From the NCBI GenBank assembly GCA_027618855.1, contig JAQCID010000020.1:1-11178 (forward strand): a DNA stretch of 11,178 nucleotides, written 5' to 3'. This document shows, in pieces, positions 8,180 through 11,178 of the stretch. The notes below the pieces were generated by a model. It ran no database searches. It saw only the letters and a list, made by a program, of their open reading frames with translations, and was not told the origin of the DNA. Each line of letters opens with the position of its first letter. Position 1 is the stretch's first letter. This DNA is from Bacteroidota bacterium (GTDB lineage Bacteria > Bacteroidota > Bacteroidia > Flavobacteriales_D > Sanyastnellaceae). The position numbers were made by a program, and so were the translations under genes.

Positions 8180-9319
8180 ATGAACTTTGAACTGACAGAC
8201 GATCAAGTTATGATTAAGGAAACGGTGAGTGAATTTGCACATCGTAGAATTTTACCAAATCGGATGATTTGGGACGAAGCACAGATATTTCCCGTTGATG
8301 TTTTTCGAGAAATGGGTGAGATAGGTCTCATGGGAATGCTTGTGCCTGAAGAATATGGTGGAGCGGGATTGGGATATATTGAGTATAAGATTGCACTCGA
8401 AGAAATTTCTCGTGTGTGTGGATCGGTGGGTCTGAGTATGGCTGCGCACAATAGTTTATGTACAGGTCACATACTTCAGTTTGGTACGGAAGAACAGAAA
8501 AAGAAATACTTGCCCAAGCTTGCTTCAGCAGAATGGATTGGGGCGTGGGGGCTGACAGAAGCAAATACAGGGTCAGACGCGTTAAGAATGCAATGCGTTG
8601 CAAAGAAGGAAGGCGAGTACTGGGTGATTAATGGGACAAAGAATTTCATCACTCACGGTACCAGTGGCGATGTCGCTGTTGTGTTGGTACGTACTGGAGA
8701 TCTTTTGGACAGTCACGGGATAACGACGTTTATAGTGGAACGATCGACTCCAGGGTTTTCTGGAGGCAAAAAAGAAAACAAACTGGGGATGCGATGTAGT
8801 GAAACTTCTGAAATGGTTTTCGACAACTGCAGAGTTCATGAATCTCAAATACTTGGAGAAGTTGGAGAAGGGTTTATACAGGCGATGAAAGTGCTTGATG
8901 GTGGACGGATAAGTATTGGAGCGATGAGTTTAGGAATTGCTCAAGGTGCCTACGACACCGCGTTGTCATATTCAAAAGAAAGAAAACAATTTGGTCAAGC
9001 GATCTCTAGGTTTCAAGCGATCGCATTCAAATTAGCAGATATGGCCGTGGCTATTGAGATCTCTGACTTGCTACTGTTGAAGGCTTGTACACTGAAGAAC
9101 GCTGGTAAGCCGTGTACTTTGGCAAGCGCCATGGCAAAGTATGAGTCAAGCGAAGTCGCGGTAAAGGTCTCTACAGAGGCGGTGCAGATCCTTGGTGGTT
9201 ACGGTTATACCAAAGATTTTCCGGCTGAAAAATACTACAGAGATTCTAAGCTGTGTACCATAGGAGAGGGGACTTCTGAAATTCAAAAATTAGTAATTGC
9301 ACGAGAATTGGTTCGGTAA
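8180..9319 (+). CDS. acyl-CoA dehydrogenase (short/branched-chain type)
   Basis: FAD-dependent cytosolic enzyme that introduces the alpha-beta double bond into acyl-CoA esters and passes electrons to electron-transfer flavoprotein. It acts in fatty-acid beta-oxidation or branched-chain amino acid breakdown. The 379 residues are the normal length. Seen in order: N-terminal helical domain (1-115); beta domain with GAWGLTEANTGSDA (121-134, first family signature) and WVINGTKNFITHG (148-160); and C-terminal helical domain with ERKQFGQAI (267-275), QILGGYGYTKDFPAEKYYRD (336-355, second signature) and GEGTSEIQ (362-369). E363 sits where MCAD and SCAD have the catalytic base. Closest in feel to butyryl-/short-chain enzymes, but chain length is not readable from sequence. 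The ATG is 33 bases after the HhH gene. No terminator is seen before the rpsU promoter. Confidence 0.95.
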   Translation: MNFELTDDQVMIKETVSEFAHRRILPNRMIWDEAQIFPVDVFREMGEIGLMGMLVPEEYGGAGLGYIEYKIALEEISRVCGSVGLSMAAHNSLCTGHILQFGTEEQKKKYLPKLASAEWIGAWGLTEANTGSDALRMQCVAKKEGEYWVINGTKNFITHGTSGDVAVVLVRTGDLLDSHGITTFIVERSTPGFSGGKKENKLGMRCSETSEMVFDNCRVHESQILGEVGEGFIQAMKVLDGGRISIGAMSLGIAQGAYDTALSYSKERKQFGQAISRFQAIAFKLADMAVAIEISDLLLLKACTLKNAGKPCTLASAMAKYESSEVAVKVSTEAVQILGGYGYTKDFPAEKYYRDSKLCTIGEGTSEIQKLVIARELVR

Positions 9320-9338
9320 TTAGTTTAATCTATCTTTG
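9308..9338 (+). promoter_or_regulatory. rpsU promoter, Bacteroidota -33/-7 type
   Basis: TATCTTTG at 9331-9338 matches the -7 consensus TAnnTTTG at every fixed base, and TTG at 9308-9310 lies 20 bases upstream as a -33 element. Transcription should begin a few bases after 9338, giving a short leader of roughly 10-15 bases before the rpsU ATG at 9357. The promoter begins inside the last codons of the acyl-CoA dehydrogenase gene. It also shows that the in-frame TTG at 9336, inside the -7 element, is not the rpsU start. Confidence 0.75.
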
Positions 9339-9356
9339 CACCTCAATTTTTTGATT

Positions 9357-9548
9357 ATGCTCAGCATCCCAGTAAAAGAAAACGACAACATTGAACGTTG
9401 TTTAAAGCGCTTTAAGAAGAAATTCGATCGCACAAAAAAGATGAAGGAACTTAGAACTCGTCGTGAGTTTGTGAAGCCAAGTCTTTTAAACCGCGAGGCT
9501 CGAAAGAAAGCAGTCTATAAAAATCTGAAGTCTTTCAAAGAAGATTAG
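9357..9548 (+). CDS. rpsU: 30S ribosomal protein bS21
   Basis: Small basic protein of the 30S platform next to the 3' end of 16S rRNA. In Flavobacterium bS21 has been reported to help bury the anti-Shine-Dalgarno. The 63 residues (MLSIPVKENDNIERCLKRF at the N-terminus, KKFDRTKKMKELRTRREF in the middle, Lys-rich C-terminus) closely follow the Bacteroidota bS21 pattern. The start is ATG 9357; the frame also contains a TTG 21 bases earlier, but that codon lies inside the -7 promoter element. No AGGAG-like sequence precedes the ATG. It has its own promoter and is followed by three hairpins, the last a strong terminator, so it is probably transcribed largely alone, with some read-through into xerC. 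Confidence 0.96.
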   Translation: MLSIPVKENDNIERCLKRFKKKFDRTKKMKELRTRREFVKPSLLNREARKKAVYKNLKSFKED

Positions 9549-9554
9549 ATGAAT

Positions 9555-9577
9555 TTACACACTGTCTCAGTGTGTAA
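9555..9577 (+). repeat. perfect hairpin just after rpsU
   Basis: Inverted repeat TTACACACTG / CAGTGTGTAA, a 10-base-pair stem with a three-base loop (TCT), starting 6 bases after the rpsU stop. No T-run follows, so it is not a standard terminator. It may protect the 3' end of the rpsU message or be a protein site. Confidence 0.65.
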
Positions 9578-9585
9578 TAAGTATA

Positions 9586-9616
9586 TTATCGACGAATCAC
9601 TTGTTTTTGTCGATAA
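9586..9616 (+). repeat. inverted repeat between rpsU and xerC
   Basis: TTATCGAC (9586-9593) and GTCGATAA (9609-9616) form an 8-base-pair stem with a 15-base loop. The last four bases of the 3' arm overlap the start of the following terminator stem, so the two structures partly compete. Confidence 0.5.
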
Positions 9617-9653
9617 AAATAGCGAGATTGCAACAACTTCTCGCTATTTTTAT
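9613..9653 (+). terminator. strong intrinsic terminator, probably bidirectional, after rpsU
   Basis: ATAAAAATAGCGAGA (9613-9627) pairs perfectly with TCTCGCTATTTTTAT (9639-9653): 15 base pairs with an 11-base loop. The core TAGCGAGA/TCTCGCTA is flanked by A5 and T5, so it can end transcripts in either direction. It lies about 65 bases after rpsU and 17 bases before the xerC TTG. Any promoter for xerC would have to overlap it or lie in the short remaining spacer, where no TAnnTTTG is seen. Confidence 0.85.
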
Positions 9654-9670
9654 GTTCAGACATTTCCGCC

Positions 9671-10564
9671 TTGAAACAAACCACAACTACATTAACTGAT
9701 TTTCTTGACTTTCTTCAAAAGGAAAAGCGAGGGTCCGAACATACGCTGAGATGTTATCGTTCTGATCTAAATCAGATTATAAGGTACATGACTGATCATT
9801 ATGACGAGGATGACTTGTGTAATATCAAAGGTGATTGGGTGAGGTCTTGGGTTGTCGAGATGATGAAACAAGGGAAAGCTCCACGGACCATTCACAGAAA
9901 AGTTTCTGCTTACAGGACATTTTCTAAATATGCCAGACGGAAAGGTATTATGGATTCTAATCCTGTCGAATCGGTGATTCTTCCCAAATTGCAATCACGT
10001 CTTCCAGAAGTAGTTCCTGAATATGCAATGAGAGATCTCTTTAATGAAGATCTCTTTCCTGACGACTGGAAAGGAAGAAGGGATCGATCGATGATGGCGC
10101 TCCTTTATGAAACAGGTATTAGATTAAGTGAGTTGATAGGTTTGAAAGTTTCTGATGTAGATGGAGGTAGAAAGACATTGAAGGTTCTTGGAAAAGGATC
10201 AAAAGAGAGGCTTCTTCCCCTGATGCCACATACTTTAGAAAGTATTATGATGCACGTAATGGATAGACCTGTTGGTGGTGATGAGCTATTTGTTACGGAT
10301 GCCGGTAAATCTCTTTACCCATCATTTGTTTATCGTCGTGTAAATTATTACCTTGGTGAAGTGAGTACGTTACAGAAATGTAGTCCTCACGTTTTACGAC
10401 ACACCTTTGCTACTCATTTATTGAATCGCGGTGCAGAACTTGCAGCTGTTAAGGAACTACTAGGTCATGCTAGTCTTGCTTCAACTCAAATTTACACGCA
10501 TCACACGACAGCAAAGTTGAAGGAGTTTCACCGTGCGAGCCCTTTGGACAAACGTCCAAATTAA
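9671..10564 (+). CDS. xerC: tyrosine recombinase of the XerC/XerD type
   Basis: Site-specific recombinase that with a partner resolves chromosome dimers at dif near division. The 297 residues are the usual Xer length. The N-terminal SAM-like core-binding domain is about 5-92 (FLDFLQKEKRGSEHTLRCY). The catalytic domain is about 113-285 and has the full set: R151 (YETGIRLSE), K175 (LGKGSKERLLP), H240 and R243 (SPHVLRHTFATHLL), H266 (LLGHASLAST) and the nucleophile Y275 (IYTH). Everything points to an active enzyme. The start is TTG at 9671; an in-frame TAG at 9620 precedes it and the first ATG is residue 40, which would break the N-terminal domain. Conserved placement between rpsU and hpf in Bacteroidota supports a housekeeping Xer rather than an integrase of a mobile element. 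C versus D cannot be settled from one sequence. Confidence 0.93.
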   Translation: MKQTTTTLTDFLDFLQKEKRGSEHTLRCYRSDLNQIIRYMTDHYDEDDLCNIKGDWVRSWVVEMMKQGKAPRTIHRKVSAYRTFSKYARRKGIMDSNPVESVILPKLQSRLPEVVPEYAMRDLFNEDLFPDDWKGRRDRSMMALLYETGIRLSELIGLKVSDVDGGRKTLKVLGKGSKERLLPLMPHTLESIMMHVMDRPVGGDELFVTDAGKSLYPSFVYRRVNYYLGEVSTLQKCSPHVLRHTFATHLLNRGAELAAVKELLGHASLASTQIYTHHTTAKLKEFHRASPLDKRPN

Positions 10565-10599
10565 TGCACCTAACAACATACGAACACCATGCAGGTGCA
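10565..10599 (+). promoter_or_regulatory. inverted repeat spanning the hpf start codon
   Basis: TGCACCT (10565-10571, right after the xerC stop) can pair with AGGTGCA (10593-10599, within hpf codons 2-4). This makes a 7-base-pair stem whose 21-base loop holds the hpf ATG at 10589-10591. It could tune hpf translation on the xerC-hpf message. A role is inference; the loop is fairly long. Confidence 0.4.
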
Positions 10600-10873
10600 A
10601 ATAAATTCCATTCACTTTGACGCTGATAAGGCGTTATTAGCTTTTATTGAAGCAAAAATTCAAAAGCTTACAACTTTTAACGACTCCATTATTTCTGGCG
10701 AAGCTTTTTTACGCATTGAGAAGAGCAATGACAGAGAGAATAAGCTTGTTGAGATTAAACTTCATTTGCCAGGAAAAGAGCTTTTCGCAAAGCGCAACTC
10801 CACAACTTTTGAGGGTGCAACTGATGAAGTAACAGAGGCACTAAGAAGACAGATATTAAAGCAACATGATTGA
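10589..10873 (+). CDS. hpf: ribosome hibernation promoting factor, short form
   Basis: Binds the decoding region of the 30S subunit in starved or stationary cells and keeps ribosomes inactive and protected. The 94 residues match short HPF/RaiA-type proteins (beta-alpha-beta-beta-beta-alpha fold). Seen are the opening MQVQINSIHFDADKALLAFI, the helix IEAKIQKLTTF, the strand EAFLRIEK, and the C-terminal ATDEVTEALRRQILK. The C-terminal dimerisation domain of long HPF is absent, so any 100S dimer formation would need another factor. The ATG start lies 24 bases after the xerC stop, so it is probably on the same message. The upstream inverted repeat may affect its translation. The message probably ends at the hairpin at 10953-10980, about 80 bases downstream. 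Confidence 0.92.
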   Translation: MQVQINSIHFDADKALLAFIEAKIQKLTTFNDSIISGEAFLRIEKSNDRENKLVEIKLHLPGKELFAKRNSTTFEGATDEVTEALRRQILKQHD

Positions 10874-10886
10874 GTGATTTTTTAAG

Positions 10887-10906
10887 AAATTATATTGATA
10901 TAATTT
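10887..10906 (+). repeat. AT-rich perfect palindrome after hpf
   Basis: AAATTATAT (10887-10895) and ATATAATTT (10898-10906) are perfect inverted copies separated by two bases. AAATTATAT occurs again at 10934-10942, inside the spacer of the tRNA promoter. It could be an operator with a third half-site, or a weak 3' hairpin of hpf. The low-complexity composition makes chance plausible. Confidence 0.4.
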
Positions 10907-10922
10907 TAGGTACAACTATTGC

Positions 10923-10952
10923 TTGTTTGGACCAAATTATATCGTACATTTG
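10923..10952 (+). promoter_or_regulatory. promoter for the tRNA-Thr/tRNA-Tyr transcript
   Basis: TACATTTG at 10945-10952 matches the Bacteroidota -7 consensus TAnnTTTG at all fixed bases. TTG at 10923-10925 lies 19 bases upstream as -33; TTTG at 10926-10929 is an alternative with a 15-base gap. Initiation just after 10952 would fall inside the terminator hairpin that starts at 10953 and leave a leader of about 45 bases before tRNA-Thr. Confidence 0.7.
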
Positions 10953-10980
10953 CCCTCCTGAAATTCAGGGGGGTTTTTTT
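10953..10980 (+). terminator. intrinsic terminator of the xerC-hpf message, overlapping the tRNA start region
   Basis: CCCTCCTG (10953-10960) pairs with CAGGGGGG (10966-10973) through an AAATT loop: 8 base pairs including one T-G wobble, followed directly by seven T (10974-10980). It begins immediately after the -7 element of the tRNA promoter. A transcript begun upstream carries the whole hairpin. One begun at the tRNA promoter would lack part of the 5' arm. Confidence 0.8.
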
Positions 10981-11002
10981 GTGTTTTGTTCTTTGCTTTA
11001 TT

Positions 11003-11075
11003 GCCGGTGTAGCTCAGTGGCCAGAGCAGTTGATTTGTAATCAGCTGGCCGGGGGTTCGAATCCCTCCACCGGCT
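11003..11075 (+). tRNA. tRNA-Thr (anticodon TGT)
   Basis: Full cloverleaf. The acceptor GCCGGTG pairs perfectly with CACCGGC (11068-11074). The D stem is GCTC/GAGC, the anticodon stem GTTGA/TCAGC with loop TTTGTAA (anticodon TGT, reading ACA and probably other Thr codons), and the variable loop is TGGCC. The T stem GGGGG/CCCTC closes a TTCGAAT loop. The discriminator is T at 11075 and CCA is not encoded. In Bacteroidota this gene normally opens a Thr-Tyr-Gly-Thr tRNA group leading into tuf, which fits the tRNA-Tyr that follows. Confidence 0.97.
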
Positions 11076-11094
11076 CACCGATAAAACATCCTGT

Positions 11095-11117
11095 ACATTC
11101 TACATGTTGCAGAATGT
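11095..11117 (+). repeat. hairpin in the spacer between tRNA-Thr and tRNA-Tyr
   Basis: ACATTCT (11095-11101) pairs with AGAATGT (11111-11117). After one A-C mismatch two more pairs (CA/TG) form, leaving a three-base loop. It sits 3 bases before tRNA-Tyr and has no proper T-run, so it is more likely a processing element of the joint tRNA precursor than a terminator. Confidence 0.5.
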
Positions 11118-11120
11118 TTT

Positions 11121-11178
11121 GGGGGTACGCCGGAGTTGGAGAGCCGGGGCAGACTGTAACTCTGTTGTCTTAGACTGA
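11121..11178 (+). tRNA. tRNA-Tyr (anticodon GTA), 3' end cut by the window
   Basis: The 5' acceptor strand is GGGGGTA. The D stem is CCGG/CCGG with an AGTTGGAGAG loop. The anticodon stem GCAGA/TCTGT carries loop CTGTAAC with anticodon GTA. A long class II variable arm follows (GTC-TTA-GAC), as expected for bacterial tRNA-Tyr. The T arm and the 3' acceptor strand lie beyond base 11178. It is about 45 bases after tRNA-Thr with no promoter between, so both are probably cut from one precursor. Confidence 0.9.

Noticed and set aside
9336..9356. TTG start for rpsU giving a 70-residue protein
   Set aside because: The TTG is part of the -7 promoter element, and the seven extra residues (MHLNFLI) are not typical of bS21. 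ATG 9357 gives the normal length.
9566..9600. dif-like site just upstream of xerC (GTATATTAT matches the E. coli dif core)
   Set aside because: Only the AT-rich core matches. The outer arms agree poorly, and the small palindrome around it (ATAA, GTATA, TTAT) has a 5-base centre rather than 6. dif is normally near the terminus, not beside rpsU and tuf.
9671..10564. tyrosine recombinase as the integrase of a mobile element
   Set aside because: Xer-like length and motifs, the conserved rpsU-xerC-hpf neighbourhood, and no flanking repeats or cargo genes. The adjacent tRNAs are not disrupted.
10919..11173. 84-codon open frame over the end of the window
   Set aside because: It runs through the promoter, terminator, tRNA-Thr and most of tRNA-Tyr, has no protein-family character, and is explained by those RNA features.

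Overview
The window comes from the chromosome of a member of the Bacteroidota, most likely Flavobacteriales. The evidence is: the gene order purM-prfA-pyrF with the long Bacteroidota-type PurM; a 63-residue bS21 of the Bacteroidota type; the order rpsU-xerC-hpf-tRNA-Thr-tRNA-Tyr, which normally leads into tRNA-Gly, tRNA-Thr, tuf and the nusG/rpl/rpoB region; promoters of the TAnnTTTG type; and almost no Shine-Dalgarno sequences. All recognised genes lie on the + strand. No gap between genes exceeds about 130 bases, and I see no mobile element, CRISPR array, phage gene or defence system.

Layout. 1-1570 is the 3' part of an outer-membrane/peptidoglycan-linked protein (PD40 propeller blades, a carboxypeptidase-regulatory-like beta domain, OmpA C-terminal domain), an architecture like PorE of the type IX secretion system. 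1587-4689 is a compact housekeeping run: purM (purine synthesis), prfA (release factor 1) and pyrF (UMP synthesis). 4762-5793 is a two-helix potassium-channel-type protein with a cytosolic RCK (TrkA) module and an unusual selectivity filter. 5845-8146 is a sodium:amino-acid symporter of the AGCS family, overlapped at its end by a membrane-anchored helix-hairpin-helix protein. 8180-9319 is an acyl-CoA dehydrogenase. 9308-10873 is a translation/chromosome-maintenance group: rpsU with a good promoter, an intergenic region with three hairpins ending in a strong terminator, the tyrosine recombinase xerC, and the ribosome hibernation factor hpf. The window closes with a terminator overlapping a promoter, a complete tRNA-Thr(TGT) and a tRNA-Tyr(GTA) cut off by the window end.

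How the parts fit. Several genes serve translation (prfA, rpsU, hpf, two tRNAs) and nucleotide supply (purM, pyrF). The membrane genes in the middle (channel, symporter, HhH protein) have no obvious link to them beyond being in the same direction. Half of the ten complete protein genes start with GTG or TTG, each fixed by a nearby upstream in-frame stop, and none has a strong Shine-Dalgarno sequence.

I did not find an unmistakable new system. The more interesting signals are regulatory: the overlapping terminator and tRNA promoter, the rpsU leader without a Shine-Dalgarno, an inverted repeat spanning the hpf start codon, and the altered filter of the channel.
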